Positions 42,777-51,683 of a stretch of 59,977 bases of DNA are shown here, piece by piece. The notes under the pieces are model-generated. The model did not search any database and had not been told where the DNA came from. It saw nothing but the letters and a program-made list of their open reading frames with translations. Every line of letters begins with the position of its first letter. Within the stretch, counting starts at the first letter, position 1. The position numbers were made by a program, and so were the translations under genes. Location: the NCBI GenBank assembly GCA_934474025.1, contig CAKSMF010000008.1, positions 1-59,977 on the forward strand. Direction: 5' to 3'. Source of the DNA: an uncultured Ruminococcus sp. (GTDB taxonomy: Bacteria > Bacillota > Clostridia > Oscillospirales > Ruminococcaceae).

Positions 42777-43859
42777 ATGAAAAGAAGAATAGGTATTCTG
42801 ACAAGCGGTGGCGACTGTCCCGGTTTAAACGCCACAATAAGAGGTGTTGCAAAAGCCTGCTATGAACGTTTTGGAGAAGACAATGTTGAAATCGTAGGTA
42901 TTTCCAATGGTTATTACGGACTTATCAATAACCTTTGCAAAGATATGGCTCCATCGTCATTCTCCGGAATCCTCACACAAGGCGGTACTATTTTCGGCAC
43001 AAAACGCCAGCCATTCAAGATGATGCAGGTTATAGGAGAAGATAATGTTGATAAAGTCAAGAACATGAAGGAAACATACAAAAAACAAAAACTTGATTGT
43101 CTCCTTACTCTTGGCGGAAACGGAACTCACAAAACTTCAAAATTACTTTCTGATGAGGGTCTTAACATTATCGGACTTCCTAAAACCATTGACAATGATA
43201 TTTACGGAACAGATGTTACTTTTGGTTTCCATACAGCAGTTGATATTGCAACAGATGTTATTGACCGTCTTCATACAACCGCTGCAAGCCATTCAAGAAT
43301 ACTTGTTTGCGAAATTATGGGAAATAAAGCCGGTTGGCTCACTCTTAACGCAGGTATAGCAGGCGGTGCAGATGTTATAATTATCCCTGAAATTCCATAT
43401 GATATTGATAAGGTCTGCGATTCTGTAATGGCAAGAAGTGCTTCTGGAAAGCCATTTTCTATATTGGCGGTTGCTGAAGGTGCTTTTGATATCGAAGAAG
43501 CAAAAATGAAAAAGAAAGAACGTGCTAAAAAGCGTTCTGAAGCCGGAATAATTACAGCTACTTCACGTATTGCAGCACAGATTCAGGCAAATACAGGTAT
43601 TGAAGCACGTGTTTGTGTTCCCGGACATATGCTCAGAGGTGGTGCTCCGAGTGCTTATGACAGAGTTCTTTCAACTCAGTTTGGCGTACACGCTGCATAC
43701 CTTATATCCCAAGAAAAATATGGCAGAACTGTTGCAAAAATCGGCAATAAGATAACTTCAAACAAGCTTAGTGAGATTGCAGGAAAAACAAAATTTGTTG
43801 ATACTGATAACCACCTTGTAATAGCTGCACGTGATATTGGTGTATCATTTGGTGACTAA
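42777..43859 (+). CDS. pfkA: 6-Phosphofructokinase
   Basis: About 360 residues from ATG 42777 behind GGAGG; a longer frame at 42762 is unsupported. The N-terminus GILTSGGDCPGLNATIRG and the substrate motif P135-KTIDND are typical. Position 113-117 is GGNGT; Gly there rather than Asp suggests ATP, not pyrophosphate, while Lys136 is like the pyrophosphate and 'group III' enzymes. It phosphorylates fructose-6-phosphate in glycolysis. Confidence 0.92.
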   Translation: MKRRIGILTSGGDCPGLNATIRGVAKACYERFGEDNVEIVGISNGYYGLINNLCKDMAPSSFSGILTQGGTIFGTKRQPFKMMQVIGEDNVDKVKNMKETYKKQKLDCLLTLGGNGTHKTSKLLSDEGLNIIGLPKTIDNDIYGTDVTFGFHTAVDIATDVIDRLHTTAASHSRILVCEIMGNKAGWLTLNAGIAGGADVIIIPEIPYDIDKVCDSVMARSASGKPFSILAVAEGAFDIEEAKMKKKERAKKRSEAGIITATSRIAAQIQANTGIEARVCVPGHMLRGGAPSAYDRVLSTQFGVHAAYLISQEKYGRTVAKIGNKITSNKLSEIAGKTKFVDTDNHLVIAARDIGVSFGD

Positions 43860-43871
43860 TTTCTTTGCATA

Positions 43872-43913
43872 ATAAATGCTGTCATAAAACAACAGACAGC
43901 ATTTATGTTTTTA
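43872..43913 (+). terminator. Terminator of phosphofructokinase gene
   Basis: Twelve-base arms 43872-43883 and 43895-43906 (ATAAATGCTGTC type) then a T-run. Confidence 0.9.
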
Positions 43914-44068
43914 CAAACAAACAATTATATTATTTTCCACAATATAAACTATGTTTTTATTGTATATATGGTAAAAATATAAAATTTATCCTTTTGACCT
44001 GAAAAAACACTTTTCAAATTAAAAAAAGTATGATATAATATCTTATATTTCTTTTAGGAGGTATCTCA

Positions 44069-45784
44069 ATGACGGAAATAGAACTCTATAATCTTTGGCT
44101 TAAAAATGCCACTCAAGACCCCGATTTACAAACAGAACTTAAAAGTATTGAAAATGACAGTGACGCTATCAAAGACAGATTTTACCGTGACCTTGAATTT
44201 GGTACGGGCGGTCTGAGAGGTGTTATCGGTGCAGGTACTAACCGCATGAACATCTACACTGTAAGACGTGCTACACAAGGTTTTGCTGATTATCTTAATC
44301 AGGAATATTCTAATCCGAGTGTTGCTGTTTCATTCGACAGCAGAATCAAGTCTGACGTATTCTCAAAAGCAGCAGCAGAAGTTCTTGCGGCTAATGGTAT
44401 CAAAGTTCATATATATAAAGAACTTATGCCTACTCCATGCCTTTCATTTGCAGTACGTGAACTTCATTGTCAAGGCGGTATAATGGTTACAGCAAGCCAT
44501 AACCCTGCAAAATACAATGGATACAAAGTTTACGGTGATGACGGTTGCCAGATTACTCTCAGAGGAGCTGGAATTATCCTTGACAAAATAAACTCTCTTG
44601 ACATATTCAATGATGTTAAAACTTCATCATTTGAAGAGGAAGTTAAAAAGGGTAATATCTGCTTTATCGGTCAGGAAGTTATTGAAGCTTTTTATGATAA
44701 GGTTCTTGCTGAGGGCTTAAATACTGAACTTTGTGCAACAAGCGGTCTTAAAGTTGTCTACACTCCGCTTAATGGTACTGGTAATAAGCCTGTTCGTGAA
44801 ATTCTCAAGAGAATTGGTATTTCAGAAGTTACAGTTGTAAAAGAACAGGAAAATCCTGATGGAAATTTCCCTACTTGTCCTTATCCAAACCCTGAAATCC
44901 GTGAAGCTCTCGCTGTAGGTCTCGAATACTGCAACAAGGTTAAACCCGATTTACTTCTTGCTACTGACCCTGATTGCGACCGTGTAGGTATTGCAGTTCC
45001 TGACGGCAACGGAGGTTATGCTTTATTTTCCGGTAACGAAGTGGGTGCAATGCTTCTGGAATATATATGTCAGCAGAGAATTAAAAACGGTACTATGCCA
45101 AAAAATCCTATAACTGTTAAAACTATCGTTACAACTGACATAGTTAATCATATCGCTAAGGAATATGGCGTTGAAGTTATTGATGTTCTTACAGGCTTTA
45201 AGTTTATCGGCGAACAAATCAAACTTCTTGAAGATAAAAATCAGGAAAACAGATATATTTTCGGATTTGAAGAAAGCTATGGCTATCTCTCCGGAACTTA
45301 TGTTCGTGACAAGGACGCTGTAAATGCATCAATGCTTATTTGCGAAATGGCATCTTATTACCGTTCACAAGGCATTACTCTTTTACAGGCTCGTGAAAAT
45401 ATGTACAAGAAATACGGTGTTTTCCATCAAACTCTTCACAGCTTTACTTTCGAGGGCGAAAGCGGTATGAACAAAATGAATGAAATCATGAACACTCTCC
45501 GCAATAATCCGCCGGCTGAAATCGCTGGAATCAAAGTAATTAAATTTGATGACTATAAAACAAGTATTTCCAAAGATATTACCAATGGCACAGAATCTAC
45601 AATAAACCTTCCAAAATCAAATGTTCTTGCATTCTTCCTTGAGGGCGGTTCTAAGGTGATTGTGCGTCCTTCCGGTACTGAACCTAAAATCAAGCTTTAT
45701 CTTACTTCCAAAAAGCCTACACATGAAGAAGCAGAAGAACTTGAGGCTAAGCTTGCAAACACTCTTAGTAAAATTTTTGAATAA
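44069..45784 (+). CDS. Phosphoglucomutase/phosphomannomutase
   Basis: A 571-residue alpha-D-phosphohexomutase of the PgcA type. The phosphoserine loop TASHNPAKYNG (Ser143), the metal-binding DPDCDRVGIA, the sugar loop GFEESYGYLSG and the C-terminal phosphate-binding RPSGTEPKIK are all present. It interconverts glucose-1- and glucose-6-phosphate and feeds wall glycan synthesis or glycogen. Behind AGGAGGT, with its own terminator. Confidence 0.93.
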   Translation: MTEIELYNLWLKNATQDPDLQTELKSIENDSDAIKDRFYRDLEFGTGGLRGVIGAGTNRMNIYTVRRATQGFADYLNQEYSNPSVAVSFDSRIKSDVFSKAAAEVLAANGIKVHIYKELMPTPCLSFAVRELHCQGGIMVTASHNPAKYNGYKVYGDDGCQITLRGAGIILDKINSLDIFNDVKTSSFEEEVKKGNICFIGQEVIEAFYDKVLAEGLNTELCATSGLKVVYTPLNGTGNKPVREILKRIGISEVTVVKEQENPDGNFPTCPYPNPEIREALAVGLEYCNKVKPDLLLATDPDCDRVGIAVPDGNGGYALFSGNEVGAMLLEYICQQRIKNGTMPKNPITVKTIVTTDIVNHIAKEYGVEVIDVLTGFKFIGEQIKLLEDKNQENRYIFGFEESYGYLSGTYVRDKDAVNASMLICEMASYYRSQGITLLQARENMYKKYGVFHQTLHSFTFEGESGMNKMNEIMNTLRNNPPAEIAGIKVIKFDDYKTSISKDITNGTESTINLPKSNVLAFFLEGGSKVIVRPSGTEPKIKLYLTSKKPTHEEAEELEAKLANTLSKIFE

Positions 45785-45792
45785 TACACATT

Positions 45793-45823
45793 CGGGCGGA
45801 CTTATATGTTCGCCCATTTTCTT
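45793..45823 (+). terminator. Terminator of hexomutase gene
   Basis: Arms 45794-45801 and 45808-45815 (GGGCGGAC / GTTCGCCC) then TTTT. Confidence 0.8.
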
Positions 45824-46064
45824 AAAAAATTTTATATAAATACATGATGTTTTAAAAAAATAATCTTCTTAAATTGAAGTTATCATTGACAAAATATTGA
45901 TATTTTCATGTACTCTAACAATACAATTATACATCAGAAACTAATTCACAGTTGACCAGATAGTAATGATTTTTGAACGTCCAATATCAATAACCGATAA
46001 AAAAGCTCGAGAAATTATAAATCAAATTCAAAATAGTTAAATAAAAAAAATATAATTCAGACTC

Positions 46065-46093
46065 TTGACAAGCTAAAAATAATATGATAGAAT
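46065..46093 (+). promoter_or_regulatory. Sigma-A promoter of rpmE
   Basis: TTGACA (46065-46070) and TAGAAT (46088-46093), 17 bases apart. About 75 bases of leader follow, which may hold an L31 regulatory structure. Confidence 0.75.
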
Positions 46094-46173
46094 AAATTAA
46101 GTAATGTGACACTACTGTCTTATGTAACTGATGGGCTGTCCGTTTTAAATAGTATCTGAAAGAGGTGACAATC

Positions 46174-46377
46174 GTGAAAGAAGGAATCCATCCTAATTTT
46201 GTCAAGACCACAATTACTTGCCACTGCGGTAACGTAATTGAAACTATGTCCACAAAAGAAAATATAAAGGTTGAAATTTGTTCCAAGTGCCACCCGTTCT
46301 ATACCGGCAAGCAGAAGCTCGTTGATACAGGCGGACGTGTTGACAGATTCAAGAAGCGTTTCAATATGGACAAGTAA
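46174..46377 (+). CDS. rpmE: Ribosomal protein L31
   Basis: Sixty-seven residues from GTG 46174, with AGAGGTG at normal distance. KEGIHPNFVKTTITCHCGN, CSKCHPFYTGKQKLVDTGGRV is the L31 pattern with four Cys, the zinc form. Alternative GTG at 46165 lies within the ribosome site. Confidence 0.95.
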   Translation: MKEGIHPNFVKTTITCHCGNVIETMSTKENIKVEICSKCHPFYTGKQKLVDTGGRVDRFKKRFNMDK

Positions 46378-46383
46378 TTATAC

Positions 46384-46408
46384 AGCCGGTCTACAGACCG
46401 GCTTTTTG
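46384..46408 (+). terminator. Terminator of rpmE
   Basis: Arms 46384-46392 and 46395-46403 (AGCCGGTCT / AGACCGGCT) and a T-run. Confidence 0.85.
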
Positions 46409-46432
46409 CGTATAAAAAAGGAACAACCCTCT

Positions 46433-47062
46433 ATGAACTATTTTACTATATCTGATATTGCCGAAGCGTCCTTTATTGAAAAACGCTCGGAATTTATATG
46501 TCGCCTTGCTCCCGTAAAAACAAACGAAAATGCCATTGATTTTATAAATACTGTACGTGCTGACAACCGCAAGGCTAAACACAACGTATATGCATACATT
46601 TTAAGAAATGACAATATTTCCCGATATTCAGACGACGGCGAACCTCAAGGAACTGCCGGTGTACCTGTATTAGACGTTCTGCAAAAAAAGGGGCTTACAG
46701 ATGTATGTGCGGTAGTCACAAGATATTTCGGAGGAATACTATTAGGAGGCGGTGGACTTGTTCGTGCATATTCTCACGCTGTATCACTCGCCTGCGAATC
46801 TGCCAATATTATGAATATGTGCTTGTGTCATCGCATCAAAATTACAACCGATTACACTATGTACGGAAAAATTTCCTATATATTACCTGAATTTTTTACA
46901 ATCACATTAAATTCTGACTTCATCAGTAATGTTATTCTTGAAATTCTTGTACTCACTGAATATATTTCACCACTTATCAAAAAGCTTACTGAAATTACAA
47001 ACGGTTCTGTCGTAATACAAGATTGCGGAGAACTATATGAAGACTTCTCATCAGTAAAATAA
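46433..47062 (+). CDS. yigZ: YigZ/IMPACT family protein
   Basis: About 210 residues from ATG 46433, 24 bases after the rpmE terminator. SEFICRLAPVKTNENAIDF, KHNVYAYIL, SDDGEPQGTAGVPVLDVL and VTRYFGGILLGGGGLVRAYS are the IMPACT N-terminal domain signature, and a C-terminal DUF1949 region follows. A role in control of translation or stress is known for the eukaryotic homologue; in bacteria it is unclear. Confidence 0.9.
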   Translation: MNYFTISDIAEASFIEKRSEFICRLAPVKTNENAIDFINTVRADNRKAKHNVYAYILRNDNISRYSDDGEPQGTAGVPVLDVLQKKGLTDVCAVVTRYFGGILLGGGGLVRAYSHAVSLACESANIMNMCLCHRIKITTDYTMYGKISYILPEFFTITLNSDFISNVILEILVLTEYISPLIKKLTEITNGSVVIQDCGELYEDFSSVK

Positions 47063-47082
47063 TAACAAGAGGTGATATTATT

Positions 47083-48078
47083 ATGACCTTACGTGAACAA
47101 ATTGAAAACAATGAACGTCAGTTGACAAATGCTTTTGCGTGTCTCAGTACCGACCCTGAAATGACAAAGCGAAACCATTCAGAAACAAAATGTCCATATC
47201 GTACCGAATTTCAAAGGGACAGAGACAGAATTTTACACTGTAAAGCTTTTCGCCGTTTAAAACGTAAAACACAAGTTTTTCTATCTCCAACCGGCGACCA
47301 CTACCGAACACGGCTTACACATACACTCGAAGTTTCACAGATTGCGAGAACTATTTCCCGTTGTATGCAACTTAATGAAGACCTTACTGAAGCTATTGCT
47401 CTTGGTCATGATTTAGGACACTCCCCTTTCGGACACTGTGGAGAAGCCGTTTTAAATAAAATATGCCCTCATGGTTTCAAGCACTATATCCATAGTGTAA
47501 GAGTTGCCGAAGAAATAGAAAATAACGGAAAAGGTCTTAATCTTACATTTGCAGTAAAAAACGGAATAGAATCTCATACTAACCGGATTGCCCTTACCAA
47601 AGAAGGAAATATAGTCAGGCTTGCTGATACCATAGCTTATATAAATCATGATATTGATGACTCAATACGTGCTGGTATTCTTCATGAAAGCGATTTGCCA
47701 AAAGAATGTACTGATATTTTAGGAAACAGCAAATCTGAAAGAATCACTTCTCTTGTAGCATCTGTCATAAAAAACGGCTATGATACCATAGATTTTGAAC
47801 CACAAATACGTTTAGCACATGACAAACTGAAAGACTTCATGTTTGAAAGAGTTTATACCAACTACACTGCAAAACATGAGGACAAAAAAGCAGAAATTCT
47901 TATACAGGAACTTTATTCTTATTTCATAAAAAATACTGACAAACTTCCCGAGGAATACCGTAAAATTATGCAAAATTCTGACCCTGACCGTGCTGTATGC
48001 GATTATATAGCCGGAATGTCCGACCAATATGCTATTGATTTATATACAGAAATATTTATTCCTAAATCATGGAAATAA
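47083..48078 (+). CDS. dgt: dGTP triphosphohydrolase
   Basis: A 331-residue HD-superfamily protein. RLTHTLEVSQIARTI, then AIALGHDLGHSPFGHCGE (with the HD pair) and later DSIRAGIL residues are those of short Dgt proteins, which hydrolyse dNTPs and limit their pool. Overlap with the dnaG region suggests co-transcription, a known Firmicutes order (dgt-dnaG-rpoD). Confidence 0.92.
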   Translation: MTLREQIENNERQLTNAFACLSTDPEMTKRNHSETKCPYRTEFQRDRDRILHCKAFRRLKRKTQVFLSPTGDHYRTRLTHTLEVSQIARTISRCMQLNEDLTEAIALGHDLGHSPFGHCGEAVLNKICPHGFKHYIHSVRVAEEIENNGKGLNLTFAVKNGIESHTNRIALTKEGNIVRLADTIAYINHDIDDSIRAGILHESDLPKECTDILGNSKSERITSLVASVIKNGYDTIDFEPQIRLAHDKLKDFMFERVYTNYTAKHEDKKAEILIQELYSYFIKNTDKLPEEYRKIMQNSDPDRAVCDYIAGMSDQYAIDLYTEIFIPKSWK

Positions 48079-48092
48079 CGGAGGATTATTTT

Positions 48093-49832
48093 ATGTCACA
48101 AAATGATGAATTTATTGAAGAAATCCACCGTGCTAATCCAATTGAAAATATAATGAGTTCTTATATCCAGCTTAAAAAACATGGTAAAACTTATTTATGT
48201 TCATGTCCTTTTCATTCTGAAAAAACACCTTCATGTACTGTTTTTCCGGATACTCAAACATTTTATTGTTTCGGTTGCGGTGCTGGCGGTGATGTAATAA
48301 CCTTTATAATGAAAATTGAAAACCTCAGTTTTATTGAAGCTTTAAAACTACTCGCCCAACGTTCAGGACTGGAAATGCCTGTTTATTCAGGTAATTCACA
48401 AAATTCACAGCGACGTACAAGAATATATGAAATGAACCGCATTTCTGCAAACTTTTTTTACAATAATCTTATAGCAAGCAGTGATAAATCTGGTCTTATG
48501 TATCTTATGGAAAGAAAAATTTCTCCGCAGATTATAAAAAAATATGGTCTTGGTTACGCTCCGGATAGCTGGGATAGCCTTGTCAGGCATCTCAATTCAA
48601 AAGGATATTCTGATGATGAAATTTCTGATGCATGGTTAGGCGGACGTTCCCAGAAAACCGGAAATATGATTGATATGTTCAGAAAAAGAGTAATGTTTCC
48701 GATAATTGACCTCAGAAAGAATATTATAGGATTCGGAGGGCGTGTTCTTGACGACAGCAAACCCAAATATCTTAATACTGCCAAAACTCCGGTTTTCGAT
48801 AAAGGTTCTAATCTCTTTTCGCTTAATTTTGCAAAAAATACAGAAGATAAAAAAATTATTCTATGTGAGGGTTATATGGACGTTATAGCATTGCATCAGG
48901 CAGGCTTTGAAAACTCTGTAGCAACTCTCGGAACGGCAATTACTCCGGAACAGGCTCGCATAATAAGTCATTATGCAGAAGAAGTTATAATTGCATATGA
49001 CAGCGATACCGCCGGTCAGAAAGCTACACAAAAAGCTATAAATCACTTTTCTGATGTAGGAGTCAGAACAACTGTTTTACGAATGGAGGGTGCTAAAGAC
49101 CCCGATGAATTTATTAAAAAATTCGGACGTGACCGTTTCAGAATGTTGCTTGACAAATCCTATGATGCTAATGATTTTATGCTTGACAAATGCGAAAACG
49201 GTCTTGACCTCGACACAGAAGCAGGAAAAATCGAACTCCTTAAAAGAACATCATCAGTTCTTGCGGGAATGGAGTCACCGCTTGAACGTGAAATATATAT
49301 TTCCCGAACGTCTAAAAAATGTGATATTCCGACAGATGTACTTAGAAATCATGTAAACGAAATTATAAACAATTCCAAAAGGCAAAACAAAAAAAATACA
49401 TGGAAATCTATAAAATCCAACATCACCAAAACAACCGATTCAATAAATCCTGAATCAGTAAAATTCCCCAAAGAATCACGTGCAGAAGAAAATATAATAC
49501 GTTTTCTTATAAAACAGCCAGAAGAATATCAAAATATATATAATATAATCCCTCCGGAAAAGTTCGTGACAACATTTAATAAAAAAGTTTACACGGCTAT
49601 TCTTGAGTGTATAAAAAATAATAATAATTTTTCCCTTTCAATGCTTACAGAAATGTTCACTCCCGATGAAATGGGAAGAATTTCCGGAATCGATGCTAAA
49701 AACCGTGATACAGAAATAAATATTCAGGTTTGTCAGGACTGTGCAGAAGTTCTTAAAAAATCTGGTTCTATTAAAACAAACGACGATTTAAGCATTGATG
49801 AATTACAAAAACTTTTTGACTCAAAAAAATGA
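48093..49832 (+). CDS. dnaG: DNA primase
   Basis: About 579 residues from ATG 48093 behind CGGAGGAT. The zinc-binding domain (CPFHSEKTPSC and FYCFGCGAGGD, residues 35-70), the Toprim core (LCEGYMDVIALHQAG and AYDSDTAGQKA) and a helical C-terminus that binds DnaB follow in order. It makes RNA primers for replication. Confidence 0.97.
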   Translation: MSQNDEFIEEIHRANPIENIMSSYIQLKKHGKTYLCSCPFHSEKTPSCTVFPDTQTFYCFGCGAGGDVITFIMKIENLSFIEALKLLAQRSGLEMPVYSGNSQNSQRRTRIYEMNRISANFFYNNLIASSDKSGLMYLMERKISPQIIKKYGLGYAPDSWDSLVRHLNSKGYSDDEISDAWLGGRSQKTGNMIDMFRKRVMFPIIDLRKNIIGFGGRVLDDSKPKYLNTAKTPVFDKGSNLFSLNFAKNTEDKKIILCEGYMDVIALHQAGFENSVATLGTAITPEQARIISHYAEEVIIAYDSDTAGQKATQKAINHFSDVGVRTTVLRMEGAKDPDEFIKKFGRDRFRMLLDKSYDANDFMLDKCENGLDLDTEAGKIELLKRTSSVLAGMESPLEREIYISRTSKKCDIPTDVLRNHVNEIINNSKRQNKKNTWKSIKSNITKTTDSINPESVKFPKESRAEENIIRFLIKQPEEYQNIYNIIPPEKFVTTFNKKVYTAILECIKNNNNFSLSMLTEMFTPDEMGRISGIDAKNRDTEINIQVCQDCAEVLKKSGSIKTNDDLSIDELQKLFDSKK

Positions 49833-50107
49833 TTTTCCGTTTTATAAAAATAAGTTTTTTTAATCCGGTTATCCGGTTTAATAAGTATCAATAAAAATTC
49901 TTCCAACTCTATAGATGGTAAAATGAACTGTAAATTAGAAACTTAACAGCAGTGGTAGGCTGAGTTAAATTGGTATTCCCCACTGACATGAGACAAATCA
50001 CAGTCAGACATACACTAAATCGTCAGTCTCCGTGAAATTACCGACTATAGATTGGAAGAAAGAAACATATATAAACTATGGACTCACAAAAAACAGGAGG
50101 TATTTTT
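49833..50107 (+). ncRNA. Structured leader RNA between dnaG and rpoD, unassigned
   Basis: The central part folds: outer arms 49898-49914 and 50045-50060 (CTTCCAA..CTATAG with CTATAGATTGGAAG, one bulged C at 49907), a next stem 49916-49921 with 50038-50043, and an inner hairpin 49943-49950 with 49959-49968 (TTAACAGC / GCTGAGTTAA, two bulged bases). A further region 49982-50030 has alternative pairings (ACTGAC/GTCAGT, CTGAC/GTCAG, GAGAC/GTCTC). It does not match 6S, T-box or other RNAs I recognise. It may control rpoD or be a stand-alone RNA. Confidence 0.6.
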
Positions 50108-51190
50108 ATGGAAAACAAAAAAACTACCATTGACGCTCTTATGGAAAAGGGCAAAACTACAGGCAAACTTACAACTAAGGAAATCACTGACGCTCTTGAA
50201 GAACTGGATTTTGACGTTGACCAGCTTAATACTTTCTATGATACATGTGAAAACCTAAATATTGAAATCGTAGAGGACATGAATATTGATTCCGATATGA
50301 AAATAGGTATGGATTCTGTTATGACAGATGACTTAGAAATGGCTCTTTCTACTGAGGGAATAGCTATTGATGACCCTGTTAAAATCTATCTTAAAGAAAT
50401 CGGACGTGTTCCTCTCCTTACCACAGAAGAAGAAATAGAACTCGCTCAACGTATGAATAAAGGCGATTCTTACGCTAAAAAAAGATTATCTGAAGCTAAT
50501 CTCCGTCTTGTAGTTTCAATTGCAAAAAAATACGTGGGCAGAGGTATGCAATTCCTTGACCTCATACAAGAGGGAAACTTAGGTCTCATAAAAGCCGTTG
50601 AAAAATTCGACTATACAAAGGGATTTAAGTTTTCAACATATGCTACATGGTGGATAAGACAAGCTATTACACGTGCAATTGCTGACCAGGCAAGAACTAT
50701 CAGAATACCTGTTCATATGGTTGAAACTATAACAAAAGTTAAAAAAGTTTCAAGTCAGTTGCTTCACGAAAACGGTCATGACCCGTCACCAGATGAAATC
50801 GCAGAAAGACTCAATATGCCGGTTGATAAAGTCCGTGAAATTATGCGTGTTGCACAAGACCCTGTTTCCCTTGAAACTCCTATAGGTGAAGAAGAAGACA
50901 GTCATCTTGGTGACTTTATTCCTGATGACGATGCACCTGCTCCGGCAGAAGCAGCTTCTCATACCCTCTTAAAAGAACAGCTTAACGAAGTTCTTTCAAC
51001 TCTTACTGACCGTGAAGCCAAAGTATTAAAGCTCCGTTTTGGTCTTGAAGATGGTAAATCACGTACTCTTGAAGAAGTCGGTCAGCGTTTTGATGTTACC
51101 CGTGAACGTATAAGACAAATTGAAGCTAAAGCCCTTCGTAAACTCCGCCACCCGAGCAGAAGTAAAAAAGTCAAGGACTTCCTTGACTGA
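50108..51190 (+). CDS. rpoD: Primary sigma factor SigA (RpoD)
   Basis: About 360 residues from ATG 50108 with AGGAGG seven bases upstream; ATG 50078 is in frame but has no ribosome site. Short region 1.1, then DPVKIYLKEIGRVPLLT (1.2), region 2 (FLDLIQEGNLGLIKAVEKFDY, FSTYATWWIRQAI), region 3 and region 4 (DREAKVLKLRFGLEDG.SRTLEEVG..F.VTRERIRQIEAKALRKLR). The main sigma factor, reading the TTGACA/TATAAT promoters listed here. Confidence 0.97.
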   Translation: MENKKTTIDALMEKGKTTGKLTTKEITDALEELDFDVDQLNTFYDTCENLNIEIVEDMNIDSDMKIGMDSVMTDDLEMALSTEGIAIDDPVKIYLKEIGRVPLLTTEEEIELAQRMNKGDSYAKKRLSEANLRLVVSIAKKYVGRGMQFLDLIQEGNLGLIKAVEKFDYTKGFKFSTYATWWIRQAITRAIADQARTIRIPVHMVETITKVKKVSSQLLHENGHDPSPDEIAERLNMPVDKVREIMRVAQDPVSLETPIGEEEDSHLGDFIPDDDAPAPAEAASHTLLKEQLNEVLSTLTDREAKVLKLRFGLEDGKSRTLEEVGQRFDVTRERIRQIEAKALRKLRHPSRSKKVKDFLD

Positions 51191-51202
51191 TAATCTACAT
51201 AA

Positions 51203-51231
51203 AAAAGCCGTTCAGTAATGGACGGTTTTTA
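51203..51231 (+). terminator. Terminator of rpoD
   Basis: Stem CCGTTC (51208-51213) with GGACGG (51220-51225), extended by A/T pairs, then a T-run. Confidence 0.8.
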
Positions 51232-51683
51232 TTTATATATATAATAATAACTCATTACTATAATAATTGTAATCTATCAAGCAAAACATAAAAAAGTTGA
51301 ATATGCTTGATTGAACTTGAAACAACTGGATTAGTCTAAAAAATGCCTATAATACGTGATATTTAAAGTTGAATCAAAGAAAAAATTAAAAATCAAATAT
51401 TTTAACGTGAAACTTAAAAAACCTCGATTTTGGAAATAATAATCCATTTTCGAGGTTTTTTAAATTCTGCAACATTTATCGTTTCAGAGCGTTGCAGAAT
51501 TTTGAAGAATCGTTGCAAAATGCTAAATATAGCGTTTAAATCGTTTTTGGAAATTTAAACGCATATTAGAAAATGCAATGAAAAAATGTATTTCGGAGCT
51601 TAAAACGACCTGCGAACCTACGAACTAAAATGAACAAGCCTGCGAACTTGTTCGCAGGCTTGTTTTATACAAATAGTATTTTT
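51232..51683. other. Presumed left end region of Mu-like prophage
   Basis: No gene is seen in these 452 bases. A terminator hairpin lies at 51416-51461 (AAAAAACCTCG / CGAGGTTTTTT). Three copies of a GTTGCA(A/G)AAT-type motif lie nearby: 51471-51479 (opposite orientation), about 51491 and about 51510. A perfect 15-bp palindrome (51633-51647 with 51650-51664) with tandem TGCGAAC motifs ends the ImmA transcript. Mu-like phages carry repeated transposase-binding sites at their ends, so the phage boundary probably lies between 51232 and 51520. The exact end is not determined. Confidence 0.4.
51416..51461. terminator. Terminator-type hairpin near prophage left end
   Basis: Eleven-base arms 51416-51426 and 51451-51461 with T-runs. 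It may insulate the phage from rpoD transcription. Confidence 0.6.

Noticed and set aside
45966..46040. 24-codon frame (MIFERPISITDKK...) before rpmE
   Set aside because: No ribosome site and too short; may be a gene remnant, but cannot be supported.
49898..50060. 6S RNA as identity of the dnaG-rpoD leader
   Set aside because: It has a long closing stem, but I cannot find the typical central bubble pattern with confidence; left unassigned.
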